NCBI RefSeq assembly: GCF_900142575.1
Contig: NZ_FRBI01000007.1
Coordinates: 240,938-304,937, forward strand
Direction: 5' to 3'
Source: Actinacidiphila paucisporea
GTDB lineage: Bacteria > Actinomycetota > Actinomycetes > Streptomycetales > Streptomycetaceae
DNA: 64,000 nt
A model generated the notes under the pieces. That model was not told the origin of the DNA, did no database searches, and saw only the letters and a program-made list of their open reading frames with translations. The first letter of the stretch is position 1, and each line of letters opens with the position of its first letter. This document shows, piece by piece, positions 52,501 through 60,325 of this stretch. Both the position numbers and the translations under genes were made by a program.

Positions 52501-53373
52501 GCGCACACCAAGCTGCCCGCCGGCCCGCAGGGCCGCGTCCTGCGGCTCGCCGACTCCGCGTCGCAGGACTGGCAGGCCACCCTCGACGGCGCCCGGCTGA
52601 CGCCCACCACCGTCGACGGCTGGGCGCAGGGCTTCCAGCTGCCCGCCTCGGGCGGACAGCTCGACGTCACCTTCAAGGAACCGGTCACCCACACCGGCTG
52701 GCTGGGCGCGCAGGCCTTCCTGCTGCTCGTCACCGTCGTGCTCGCCCTGCCCGGCCGCCGCCGCGAGGTCGACGACGACCTCCCGGAGGCCGAGGGGGCC
52801 GTGGCCGCCGACATCCCGGCCCAGTCCGGCGGCGAGGGCCGCAGGGCCCGCCGCCTGCAGGCCGCGGCGGAGGCCGAGGCCGCCGCGAACGGCACCCAGG
52901 ACGACGGCGGCCAGGAAGCGCCCGACGGCGACCCGGACCCGCACCGCCAGTCCGAGCGCTACGAACCTGCCGGAGCGCCGTACGAGCAGGCCGGGGCCGG
53001 CTACGACGCCGCGGAGGCCGGCTACGACCCGTACGCGGTCCAGGCCCCCGACGCCGGCCGGACCACCGACCCGTACTACGCGCCCTACCCCGACCAGCAG
53101 TGGGAGCAGCAGCCCTATCCGGCAGGCCAGGGCGGCGGCTACGAGCAGCAGGGCGGCTACGGCGACCAGTACGGCTACGCCCCGCAGCAGCCCGGCTATG
53201 ACCCCTACGCGCAGCAGGGCCGGCAGGCGCCGCAGGACGGGACGGTGACCGGCTACGGCGACCAGGCGCCCTACTCCGACCAGGGCGGCTACGCCGACCC
53301 CTCGGCATATGGCGACGCCGGGACGTATCACGCAGAAGGCGACCAGCGCCGTGACGGGAGCGACCAGCAGTGA
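49573..53373 (+). CDS. Large membrane glycosyltransferase (GT2) with Tyr/Gly/Gln-rich tail
   Basis: 1266 residues. N-terminal GT-A domain (about 20-280): V-V-T-A-V-L-V-A-H-D-G, L-L-H-D-D-C-E-P-D (DxD-like), R-D-D-V-D-F-C-W-R. Next comes a linker and a block of roughly twelve membrane helices (about 450-860), an extracytoplasmic region (about 865-1045) and a final helix near 1045-1060. The last 140 residues are cytoplasmic and of low complexity, with about 20 tyrosines and many Gly and Gln. The arrangement resembles actinobacterial polyprenyl-sugar-dependent wall transferases. ATG 49573 is preferred to 49507 by homology of the start. The next gene overlaps by GTGA. Confidence 0.88.
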   Translation: MSVNSPAPAAYPAGTPEFPRHVVTAVLVAHDGARWLPKALAGLLAQDRPVQDVVAADTGSADDSARLLAESLGDQRVLHLARRTTFGAAVEEAARTAAPLTAEQLPYLVRRSGWDPVSRSWNDDVYDEPDQPHGEPVQWLWLLHDDCEPDPGALAGLLRVADSSPSAAIVGPKLRSWFDRRQLLEVGVSIARSGRRWTALERREQDQGQHDQVRPVLSVSSAGMLVRRDVWEELGGFDRRLPLMRDDVDFCWRAQAAGHTVLIAPDAVLWHAEAASRERRPVDCAGRSAVNPHRVDKAGAVYTLLANTRGPLLPYVALRIVLGTLLRTVAYLVGKVPGQAVDEIVGLLSVLLRPGRLLSARRQRGKGVVPPSELRPLFPPPGATVRATVDQVVSNLSGRADASSAAAGRHGGAVESGPGDDDGGEFLEIEQFARLKRIARKPGPVLFAVLLVVSLAACRSLLGGGSLAGGALLPADPGASDLWSSYARSWHALGTGGTQSAPPYLAVLGLFATVLFGSTGLTLTLLLVASVPLAGFTAYFASRPLVESRLLRAWASVAYAFLPAATGALATGRLGTAVLAILLPLMARAAVACAGLQLGSAALDRGARPSWRATWALALMLTFTTAFTPITWPIALVLAAATLAWRLATGRGALLVPHLLRFAALVVTPIVLLAPWSLTLLSHPGRLLHEVGLPYGTKGASGVDLLLLSPGGPKASGGLLLVGLVLAALAALLRDTRRTAITAAWAAAAVGLLFAGIENGKAWAGPATLVYGLALLAAAAVGAEGANERIAASGFGWRQPVAGLIALAAAAAPLLAAFTWVAHGADGPLDRRDPQQVPAFVAEESTSGDQARTLVLSGTEGHVAYALVRGAGVRIGDAELAAQAPRDAALDTLVANLVAGSGADQGSRLAGYAVRYVLAQKGTPRALGRVMDSTPGLSRVSQADGSALWRVDTTVSRITITAKGAKPVAVPSGRVEAHTKLPAGPQGRVLRLADSASQDWQATLDGARLTPTTVDGWAQGFQLPASGGQLDVTFKEPVTHTGWLGAQAFLLLVTVVLALPGRRREVDDDLPEAEGAVAADIPAQSGGEGRRARRLQAAAEAEAAANGTQDDGGQEAPDGDPDPHRQSERYEPAGAPYEQAGAGYDAAEAGYDPYAVQAPDAGRTTDPYYAPYPDQQWEQQPYPAGQGGGYEQQGGYGDQYGYAPQQPGYDPYAQQGRQAPQDGTVTGYGDQAPYSDQGGYADPSAYGDAGTYHAEGDQRRDGSDQQ

Positions 53374-54836
53374 ACCGCAGCACCCTCTCCCTGGGCGGCG
53401 CCGTCGTCGCGCTCGCCGTCCTCACGGGAGCCGCGTCCCTGAGCGGCGGCAGCGAGTCGGCCGCCACTCCCAAGGGCGCGGTGACCACGCTGCCCGTGCA
53501 GCGCAGCACGGTGGTGTGCCCGGCGCCTTCCCCGTCGGAATTCGCCGAGACCGTCTACACGTCGTTCACTCCTGCGACGACGAGCAACGGCACCGGCGGC
53601 ACCGGCGGCGCCCAACTGGTCCCCGCCCTCGACAAGGCCAAGCCGCTCGCGCCGCTCAAGCAGACCGGCAAGGGCGTCACCGTCACCACGGACAAGCCCG
53701 GGGCACCCGCCCTGATCGGCACCGCCGACGGGCCGCTGGCCCCCGGCTGGACGGTCCAGCAGAACACGGTGGTGGACGCCGGACCCGGCCGCGGACTGCT
53801 CGGCACCTCCTGCATCACCCCGGACAGCGAGTTCTGGTTCCCCGGCGCCAGCACCGCGACCGGCCGCCAGGACTACCTGCACCTGGTGGACCCCGACGAC
53901 GCCCCCGCCGTCGTCGACGTCGAGCTGTACGGCAAGGACGGCCTGCTCAAGGCATCGACGGGGGACGGCATCACCGTCCCCGGCAAGAGCGCCAAGCCGG
54001 TGCTGCTGTCCACCCTGGTCGCCGACAAGGTCGCCGACCTGACCGTGCACGTCGTCGTCCGCAGCGGCCGGGTCGGCGCCGCCGTCCAGGCCGCCGACAG
54101 CAAGGTCGGCACGGACTGGCTGCCGCCCGCGGCCGACCCCGCGACCTCGCTCGTCATGCCCGGCATCCCGGCCGACGCCACCTCGGTGCACCTGGTGGCC
54201 TACGCGACCGGCACCGACGACGCCGACCTGACCCTCAAGCTCGCCACCTCCACCGGCCTGATCGCCCCGGCCGGCCACGAGACGCTGCACGTCAAGGCCG
54301 GGATGACCGCCACAGCCGACCTGGGGAACGTCACCAGGGGCGACCCCGGCTCGCTGGTCATCGGATCCAGCACGGTGCATTCCGCCGTGCCGGTCGTGGC
54401 GGGGCTGCGCATCACCCGCGGCAAGGGCGACAAGCAGGAGATGGCCTTCCTGCCGGCGACCCCGGCGATCAGCACCAGGGCCACCGTCGCGGACAACCGC
54501 GACAAGGGCTCGACGCTCGGCCTGACGGCCCTCGGCAAGGACGCCAACGTCAAGATCACCTCGGCGCCCGGCCCGTCCGGCGGCACCACGGTGACCAAGA
54601 CCGTCGTCATCAAGGCGGGCACCACGGTGTCCCTGCAACCGCAGCCGCCGTCCCAGAGCAAGGGCGGCTACGCCGTGACCGTCGAGCGGCTCTCCGGCGG
54701 CCCCGTCTACGCCTCGCGGATGCTGGCGCTGCCACTGGGCGGGGTGCCGATGTTCACGATCCAGCCGCTGCCCGACGACCGGGGCATGGTCCAGGTGCCG
54801 CAAGCCGCTTCCGACCTGGCCATCCTCGACAAATAG
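53370..54836 (+). CDS. DUF5719 family secreted/membrane-anchored protein
   Basis: 488 residues from GTG 53370, translationally coupled to the glycosyltransferase. A hydrophobic N-terminal helix (about 6-25, short basic lead) acts as signal or anchor, with no lipobox. The rest is beta-rich, extracytoplasmic, with a C-terminal pair of repeated beta domains. One Cys near 51 and one near 148 may pair. The family always sits next to this type of giant glycosyltransferase in streptomycetes as I recall, so it is probably an accessory protein of the same machine, outside the membrane. Function undefined. Confidence 0.82.
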   Translation: MNRSTLSLGGAVVALAVLTGAASLSGGSESAATPKGAVTTLPVQRSTVVCPAPSPSEFAETVYTSFTPATTSNGTGGTGGAQLVPALDKAKPLAPLKQTGKGVTVTTDKPGAPALIGTADGPLAPGWTVQQNTVVDAGPGRGLLGTSCITPDSEFWFPGASTATGRQDYLHLVDPDDAPAVVDVELYGKDGLLKASTGDGITVPGKSAKPVLLSTLVADKVADLTVHVVVRSGRVGAAVQAADSKVGTDWLPPAADPATSLVMPGIPADATSVHLVAYATGTDDADLTLKLATSTGLIAPAGHETLHVKAGMTATADLGNVTRGDPGSLVIGSSTVHSAVPVVAGLRITRGKGDKQEMAFLPATPAISTRATVADNRDKGSTLGLTALGKDANVKITSAPGPSGGTTVTKTVVIKAGTTVSLQPQPPSQSKGGYAVTVERLSGGPVYASRMLALPLGGVPMFTIQPLPDDRGMVQVPQAASDLAILDK

Positions 54837-54893
54837 CGGGCGGACAGCAGCGGCGCGAACGGTGGAGGCGGCGGGGAAGGGCGCCGGGAGGCG

Positions 54894-55334
54894 TCAGTCC
54901 TCGCCGTACTTCGGGTCGACGTTCTCCGGCGACAGGCCGAGCAGTTCCGCGACCTGCTCCACCACCACCTCGTGGACCAGCAGTGCGCGCTCGTCGCGGC
55001 TCTTGGCCCGGATCTCGACCGGCCGCCGGTAGACCACGATCCGGCTCGGCCGCCCCTTGCCCGCCCCGACCAGCCGCCCCAGCGGCACCGCGTCGCCGTC
55101 GCCGGCGCCGTCCTGCGGCCAGGGCACCTCCTGCACGGCGAATTCCACGTCGGCCAGTTGCGGCCAGCGCCGCTCAAGGCGGTCGGCGGCATCCCTGACC
55201 AGGTCGTCGAAGGCGTCGGCGCGGCTGAGCGCCAGCGGCACCTGCGGCGGCGCGATGGGGCCGCGCATGCCGCGACCGTGCCGGTCGCGGTGCCGCGGAC
55301 GCGGGTCGGAGGGAGGTGGAGCCGAACTGTCCAT
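54894..55334 (-). CDS. Zincin-like metallopeptidase family protein with altered metal site
   Basis: 146 residues. The core (about 35-146) matches the small zincin family (PF06262-like): D-R-L-E-R-R-W-P-Q-L, V-V-Y-R-R-P-V-E-I-R and L-V-H-E-V-V-V-E-Q-V-A. Canonical members have HExxH; here position 125, the second zinc histidine, is valine (H121, E122, V123, V124, V125). Proteolytic activity is therefore doubtful. The first 22 residues are Pro/Arg-rich, and the true start may be the Met at residue 23. Divergent from the DUF3499 gene. Confidence 0.82.
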   Translation of the reverse strand: MDSSAPPPSDPRPRHRDRHGRGMRGPIAPPQVPLALSRADAFDDLVRDAADRLERRWPQLADVEFAVQEVPWPQDGAGDGDAVPLGRLVGAGKGRPSRIVVYRRPVEIRAKSRDERALLVHEVVVEQVAELLGLSPENVDPKYGED

Positions 55335-55654
55335 CAGCGTGAGCCTAGCTCCCGCCCCCCGCCGTGTCGCGACCCGAGTGAACGCGGCCCCTTTATCGTC
55401 ATCACGCGCCGAGTTTCAGATCGCATCAGGCCACAGAAGTGACGCAATCGCGCCACCTGGCGACCGAAGGCGTCACGTGCCACCGTCATGACCGAACACC
55501 CCACCCTGGCGCGTACCTCCGGCGGCCCGGCATCACCGCAGGTCCACGCCGCGAGGGCGGCCGGGCACCGGAAACCCGCGCCGCCACGACACGACCGGGT
55601 GAGCCTGCGGAGAGTCGTCGCGGCCCGCTCAAGAGTGCGGTACCGTCCAACCTC
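55335..55654. other. Divergent intergenic region, metallopeptidase / DUF3499
   Basis: 320 bases. Contents: a nested hairpin at 55439-55476 (GTGACGC/GCGTCAC enclosing CGCCA/TGGCG) and, at its right end, the -10-like TACCGT (55641-55646) of the DUF3499 gene. A long frame crossing it (from 55439) is continuous with DUF3499 but has the wrong composition to be coding. Confidence 0.5.
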
Positions 55655-56017
55655 GTGAGCCCTGTACGTCGCTGTTCGCGCACCGCCTGCGGCCGCCCCG
55701 CCGTCGCGACGCTGACGTACGTCTACGCGGACTCCACGGCCGTCCTCGGCCCCCTCGCGACCTATGCCGAGCCGCACTGCTACGACCTGTGCTCCGAGCA
55801 CTCGGAGCGGCTGACCGCGCCCCGCGGCTGGGAAGTCGTCAGGCTCGCCGTCGACACCGGCCCCGTGCGGCCCAGCGGCGACGACCTGGAGGCACTGGCC
55901 AACGCGGTACGCGAAGCCGCCCGCCCCCAGGAGCGCACCCGGCGCGGCGGCCGCGACATCGACCCGCTGGAAGTCGCCCGCCGCGGCCATCTGCGGGTCC
56001 TGCGCTCACCCGAGTAG
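55655..56017 (+). CDS. DUF3499 family zinc-ribbon-like protein
   Basis: 120 residues from GTG 55655. The N-terminal half carries C-S-R-T-A-C-G-R-P-A and, 35 residues later, H-C-Y-D-L-C-S-E-H, two CxxxC/CxxC pairs that look like a zinc ribbon. The rest is charged helix ending R-G-H-L-R-V-L-R. The family is restricted to actinobacteria and uncharacterised. A TACCGT -10 (55641-55646) eight bases before the GTG, without ribosome-binding site, makes a leaderless message likely. Followed by manB after 125 bases. Confidence 0.85.
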   Translation: MSPVRRCSRTACGRPAVATLTYVYADSTAVLGPLATYAEPHCYDLCSEHSERLTAPRGWEVVRLAVDTGPVRPSGDDLEALANAVREAARPQERTRRGGRDIDPLEVARRGHLRVLRSPE

Positions 56018-56142
56018 CGCCCGCCCCCGTGCTCCGCGCGGAACGGCCATGTCCCCGCCCGGGGTAGGTTGTGGCCGGAACCGCGGCATATTGCCGCGCC
56101 GTCCCGTCCGATCCCCGCGACCCCGTACAGCAGAGGTGTGCA

Positions 56143-57501
56143 GTGGCCGATTTGTCGCAGCTGGTCAAGGCCTACGACGTACGCGGAGTCGTACCCGACC
56201 AGTGGGACATCCCGCTCGCCGAGATCTTCGGCGCGGCCTTCGCCACCGTCACCGGCGCCGACGCCATCGTCGTCGGGCACGACATGCGGCCCTCGTCCCC
56301 CGGCCTGTCCGACGCCTTCGCCCGCGGCGCCGCCTCCCGAGGGGCCGACGTCACCCGCATCGGGCTGTGCTCCACCGACGAGCTGTACTTCGCGAGCGGG
56401 CGGCTCGGCCTGCCCGGCGCGATGTTCACCGCCAGCCACAACCCGGCCCAGTACAACGGCATCAAGATGTGCCGGGCGGGCGCGGCACCCGTCGGCCAGG
56501 ACACCGGCCTCACCGACATCCGCGCGCTCGCCGAGGAATGGCTGGAGTCCGGCGTCCCGGCCGGCGCGGCCGTCCCCGGCGCCATCGGCGACCGCGACGT
56601 ACTCGGCGACTACGCCGACTTCCTGCGGTCGCTGGTCGACCTGTCGGGGATGCGGCCGCTGAAGGTCGTGGTCGACGCGGGCAACGGCATGGGCGGCCAC
56701 ACCGTCCCGACCGTGCTGGCCGGCCTGCCCGTCGACCTGGTGCCGATGTACTTCGAGCTCGACGGCACCTTCCCCAACCACGAGGCCAACCCGCTCGACC
56801 CGAAGAACCTGGTCGACCTCCAGGCCCGGGTCCGCGAGACCGGCGCCGACCTCGGCCTGGCCTTCGACGGCGACGCCGACCGCTGCTTCGCCGTCGACGA
56901 ACGAGGCGAAGGCGTACCGCCGTCCGCGGTCACCGCACTGGTCGCCGCCCGCGAACTGGCCGTGAACCCCGGCGCCACGATCATCCACAACCTGATCACC
57001 TCCCGCTCCGTGCCCGAAACCGTCAGGGAGCACGGCGGCACCCCCGTACGCACCCGGGTCGGCCACTCCTTCATCAAGCAGGAGATGGCCGCCACCGGCG
57101 CGGTCTTCGGCGGCGAGCACTCCGCGCACTACTACTTCCGCGACTTCTGGAACGCCGACACCGGCATGCTCGCCGCACTGCACCTGCTGGCCGCCCTCGG
57201 CGGCCAGGACGGCCCGCTGTCCGCACTCGTCGCCGGCTACGACCGCTACGCCTCCTCCGGCGAGATCAACAGCACCGTCGCCGACCAGGCCGGGCGCACC
57301 GCGGCAGTACGCGCCGCCTTCACCGGCCGGGACGGCGTCACCTTCGACGAGCTCGACGGGCTCACCGTCAGCGCCGCCGACTGGTGGTTCAACCTGCGGG
57401 CCTCCAACACCGAGCCGCTGCTGCGGCTCAACGTCGAGGCCGCGGACGACGCCGCCGTCGCCCGCATCCGCGACCAGGTGCTCACCATCATCCGCGGCTG
57501 A
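56143..57501 (+). CDS. manB: Phosphomannomutase/phosphoglucomutase ManB
   Basis: 452 residues of the alpha-D-phosphohexomutase family. The four domains show Y-D-V-R-G-V near the start, the phosphoserine loop M-F-T-A-S-H-N-P (about 105-112), the magnesium loop D-G-D-A-D-R, the sugar loop G-G-E-H-S-A-H and the phosphate-binding R-A-S-N-T-E-P. Interconverts mannose-6- and mannose-1-phosphate for GDP-mannose, used in glycoprotein O-mannosylation, lipoglycans and trehalose-like wall sugars. GTG 56143 with CAGAGG upstream fits the conserved start A-D-L-S-Q-L-V-K-A-Y-D. Head of the manB-Trm112-TobH-manA gene set. Confidence 0.95.
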   Translation: MADLSQLVKAYDVRGVVPDQWDIPLAEIFGAAFATVTGADAIVVGHDMRPSSPGLSDAFARGAASRGADVTRIGLCSTDELYFASGRLGLPGAMFTASHNPAQYNGIKMCRAGAAPVGQDTGLTDIRALAEEWLESGVPAGAAVPGAIGDRDVLGDYADFLRSLVDLSGMRPLKVVVDAGNGMGGHTVPTVLAGLPVDLVPMYFELDGTFPNHEANPLDPKNLVDLQARVRETGADLGLAFDGDADRCFAVDERGEGVPPSAVTALVAARELAVNPGATIIHNLITSRSVPETVREHGGTPVRTRVGHSFIKQEMAATGAVFGGEHSAHYYFRDFWNADTGMLAALHLLAALGGQDGPLSALVAGYDRYASSGEINSTVADQAGRTAAVRAAFTGRDGVTFDELDGLTVSAADWWFNLRASNTEPLLRLNVEAADDAAVARIRDQVLTIIRG

Positions 57502-57528
57502 GCCGCGCCACCGCCGCACGCGGCACCG

Positions 57529-57580
57529 CGGGACCACCGTCCCGGGCCCTGCGCTGTCAGGACGGGCACGACGATAGGCT
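57529..57580 (+). promoter_or_regulatory. Small hairpin and TAGGCT promoter between manB and the Trm112-like gene
   Basis: CGGGAC/GTCCCG (57529-57534, 57539-57544) is a weak terminator. TAGGCT (57575-57580) follows, giving a possible second start for the downstream genes. Confidence 0.35.
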
Positions 57581-57633
57581 GGTCGGCACAGTCCGGGGCC
57601 AGCCGCCCGCACACCGCCAGGAGGACACCGCCC

Positions 57634-57813
57634 ATGCCGCTCGTCGAAGACAGCCTTCTGGACATCCTCGCCTGCCCGGCCTGCCACGCCGCACTGCGCG
57701 CGGACGAGGACGCCGCCGAGCTGGTCTGCACCTCCGACAGCTGCGGCCTGGCCTATCCCGTCAGGGACGACATCCCCGTCCTGCTGGTGGACGAGGCCCG
57801 CCGCCCCGGCTGA
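57634..57813 (+). CDS. Trm112-like small zinc protein
   Basis: 59 residues, ATG 57634, with AGGAGG (57619-57624) well placed. The whole protein is a Trm112 domain: [10 protein letters not shown], then [20 protein letters not shown]. The cysteine pairs form a zinc ribbon. In eukaryotes Trm112 activates methyltransferases; the bacterial stand-alone proteins are uncharacterised but are regularly found beside manB/manA in streptomycetes. It may stabilise an enzyme of this pathway, which is an inference. Confidence 0.85.
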   Translation: MPLVEDSLLDILACPACHAALRADEDAAELVCTSDSCGLAYPVRDDIPVLLVDEARRPG

Positions 57814-57883
57814 CCGGACATTCCGCACCACCGGACCCGGACTCCGTCCGACCGCGTCACGACATCACGACCCGGAGGTCGCC

Positions 57884-59017
57884 TTGCTCGACGAGTCGCT
57901 GCTGGATGACCCCGAAGGCCTCGCCCGCGCCGACACCCGTGGACTGCTCCGCGCAGTCGCCGCCGCCGGCGCCCGGGTCCGCACCGCACTGCGGCTCGCA
58001 GAAGAAGCGGGCGTGACCGCGCTGCAGCCCGACGGCCGGCCCCGCACGATCCTGGTGGCCGGCAGCGGGCCCGACGCCGCCGCGGTCGCCGACCTGTTGA
58101 CCGCCCTCGGCTCCGGCGGCTGCCCCGTCGTGACGCTCACCTCGGCCGGACCCACCCCGCAGCAGGCCCGCTGGACCCTGCCCGGCTGGGCCGGATCGCT
58201 CGACCTGCTGCTGCTGATCTCCCCGCACGGCACCGAGCAGGGCCTCACCGACCTGGTCGAGCAGGCCTACCGCCGCGGCTGCACCGCCGCGGCCGTCGCC
58301 CCGGCCAAGGCACCGCTGGCCGAGGCCGTCGCGCAGGTACGCGGCCTGGCCCTGCCCTTCGCCGCCCCGGACGGCAACGGCACGGCCGACCCCTCGGCCG
58401 ACGCCGCCGACACCGGCGCCTTCTGGGCACTGCTCACCCCGCTGCTCGCCCTGACCGACCGCCTCGGCCTGATCACCGCGCCGATCGGCGAACTGCAGGC
58501 CCTCGCCGACACGCTCGACGAGGTGGCGGCCCGCTGCGGCCCCGCCGTCGCCACCTACACCAACCCGGCCAAGACCCTCGCCGCCGAGCTCGACGACGCC
58601 CTCCCGCTGCTGTGGAGCCAGGGCCCGATCGCCGCGGTCGGCGCCCGCCGCTTCGCCACCGTCCTCGCCGCCCGGGCCAGCCGGCCGGCGCTCAGCGCGG
58701 AGCTGCCCGCCGCCCTCACCGCCCACGGCCCGCTCCAGGCCGGCCTGCACGCGCTCGGCGCCGACCCCGACGACTTCTTCCGCGACCGCGTCGAGGAATC
58801 CGACGGGCTGCGGCTGCGGATCGTGCTGCTCCAGGAAGCCCCCGACCAGCCCCGTTCCGCGGCACCCGCCGCCCGCGAACAGGCCTACGCACACGACACC
58901 CCGCTCAGCGAGATCGCCGCCCCCGGCGGCAGCGATCTGCACATCGCGGCGGAAGTCCTCGCCCTGACCGACTTCGCCGCCGTTTACCTGGCCGTCGCCT
59001 CGACCGAGAGACCCTGA
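57884..59017 (+). CDS. SIS-domain protein, TobH / phosphoglucose-phosphomannose isomerase-like
   Basis: 377 residues from TTG 57884, supported by GGAGG (57874-57878). Two SIS (sugar isomerase) folds: an N-terminal one with I-L-V-A-G-S-G-P-D-A-A (about 57-67) and L-L-L-I-S-P-H-G-T, and a C-terminal one with L-W-S-Q-G-P-I-A-A-V-G-A. It matches the actinobacterial TobH group, related to bifunctional phosphoglucose/phosphomannose isomerases. Between manB and manA it is probably a mannose-phosphate isomerase or regulator. Catalytic glutamate and histidine positions could not be confirmed by eye. Confidence 0.82.
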   Translation: MLDESLLDDPEGLARADTRGLLRAVAAAGARVRTALRLAEEAGVTALQPDGRPRTILVAGSGPDAAAVADLLTALGSGGCPVVTLTSAGPTPQQARWTLPGWAGSLDLLLLISPHGTEQGLTDLVEQAYRRGCTAAAVAPAKAPLAEAVAQVRGLALPFAAPDGNGTADPSADAADTGAFWALLTPLLALTDRLGLITAPIGELQALADTLDEVAARCGPAVATYTNPAKTLAAELDDALPLLWSQGPIAAVGARRFATVLAARASRPALSAELPAALTAHGPLQAGLHALGADPDDFFRDRVEESDGLRLRIVLLQEAPDQPRSAAPAAREQAYAHDTPLSEIAAPGGSDLHIAAEVLALTDFAAVYLAVASTERP

Positions 59018-59022
59018 CCGGC

Positions 59023-60225
59023 ATGAACCGCCTCCTCAACACCGTCCGCCCCTACGCCTGGGGCTCCACCACCGCCATCCCCGAACTCCTCGGCACCCCG
59101 CCCACCGGCGAACCCCAGGCCGAACTGTGGATGGGCGCCCACCCCGGCGCACCCTCCCGCGTCGACCGCGGCGCCGGGCCCGTACCGCTCGACACCCTCA
59201 TCGACGCCGACCCCGCCGCAGAGCTGGGCGACGCCACCGTCAAGCGCTTCGGACCCCGGCTCCCCTTCCTCCTCAAGGTGCTCGCCGCCGGCGCACCGCT
59301 GTCCGTCCAGGTCCACCCCGACCTCGCCCAGGCGAAGGCCGGATACGCCGACGAGGAAGCCCGCGGCATCCCGCTGGACGCCCCGCACCGCAACTACAAG
59401 GACGCCAACCACAAGCCGGAAATGCTTGTCGCGCTGTCGCACTTCGACGGGCTGTGCGGCTTCCGCCGGCCCACCGAGGCCGCCGCCCTCATCGACGCGC
59501 TCGGCGTCGGCGCGCTGGCCCCCTACGCCGACATCCTCCGCGCCCACCCCGAGGACCAGGCGCTGCGCGAAGTCCTGGCCGCGGTCCTCGGCGCCGACCC
59601 CGACGCGACGGCCGAGACCGTCCACGCCGCCGCCGAGGCCGCCGCCCGCCTCGCTGCCACCCCGGGCACCTCGCACGCCGCGGACTACGCCGCCTACGCC
59701 AAGGCCGCGCACAACTTCCCCGGCGACCGCGGTGTCATCGCCGCGATGCTGCTCAACTACGTACGCCTGCAGCCCGGCGAAGCCCTCTACCTCGGCGCCG
59801 GCGTCCCGCACGCCTACCTCGACGGCCTCGGCGTCGAGATCATGGCCAACTCCGACAACGTGCTGCGCTGCGGCCTCACCCCCAAACACATCGACGTACC
59901 CGAACTCCTGCGTGTCGTCCGCTTCGAAGCCGACGACCCCGGAGTGCTCCGGCCCGAGGCCGCCCCCGACGGTGAGGAGCTGTACGCCGCCCCCATCGAC
60001 GAATTCCGGCTCTCCCGGTACGTCCTCGCCCCCGGCTCCGACCCCCGCACCCTCGACCCGGGCACCCCGCAGATCCTGCTCTGCACCGCCGGGCAGGCCT
60101 CGCTGCGCGCCCAGGACGGCGCCGCGCTGACCCTCGACCGCGGTGAATCCTGCTGGATCCCGGCCGGCGAACGCACCGAACTCAGCGGCGAAGGCACCGT
60201 CTTCCGCGCCACCGTGGCGGCCTGA
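59023..60225 (+). CDS. manA: Mannose-6-phosphate isomerase ManA
   Basis: 400 residues, type I phosphomannose isomerase. Zinc-binding residues are in L-S-V-Q-V-H-P-D (about 90-97), N-H-K-P-E-M-L (about 126-132) and the later G-A-G-V-P-H-A-Y-L-D-G-L-G; the start reads N-T-V-R-P-Y-A-W-G-S. It links fructose-6-phosphate to mannose-6-phosphate, the substrate of ManB. The gene starts five bases after the TobH-like gene, so they are cotranscribed. The C-terminal part is a second cupin. Normal length for the family. Confidence 0.95.
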   Translation: MNRLLNTVRPYAWGSTTAIPELLGTPPTGEPQAELWMGAHPGAPSRVDRGAGPVPLDTLIDADPAAELGDATVKRFGPRLPFLLKVLAAGAPLSVQVHPDLAQAKAGYADEEARGIPLDAPHRNYKDANHKPEMLVALSHFDGLCGFRRPTEAAALIDALGVGALAPYADILRAHPEDQALREVLAAVLGADPDATAETVHAAAEAAARLAATPGTSHAADYAAYAKAAHNFPGDRGVIAAMLLNYVRLQPGEALYLGAGVPHAYLDGLGVEIMANSDNVLRCGLTPKHIDVPELLRVVRFEADDPGVLRPEAAPDGEELYAAPIDEFRLSRYVLAPGSDPRTLDPGTPQILLCTAGQASLRAQDGAALTLDRGESCWIPAGERTELSGEGTVFRATVAA

Positions 60226-60253
60226 CGCACCGACCGCGAGGCGGACTGCAACA

Positions 60254-60325
60254 ATGTCCGTCCGCAACGCCCGTCACGGCGAGGCAGCCGCCAGGGCCGA
60301 CGGAAGGGACACCCAGCACATATGA
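60254..60325 (+). CDS. Possible 23-residue upstream reading frame coupled to the CDF gene
   Basis: ATG 60254 to TGA 60325, overlapping the CDF start as ATGA. Sequence is Arg/Ala-rich with no recognisable feature and no ribosome-binding site; the CDF start has its own GAAGGGA. It could couple translation or be chance. Confidence 0.25.
   Translation: MSVRNARHGEAAARADGRDTQHI

Noticed and set aside
49783..53331. 1182-codon minus-strand frame opposite the large glycosyltransferase
   Set aside because: Shadow of the coding strand, composed of Gly/Gln/Arg/Val repeats, no recognisable domain.
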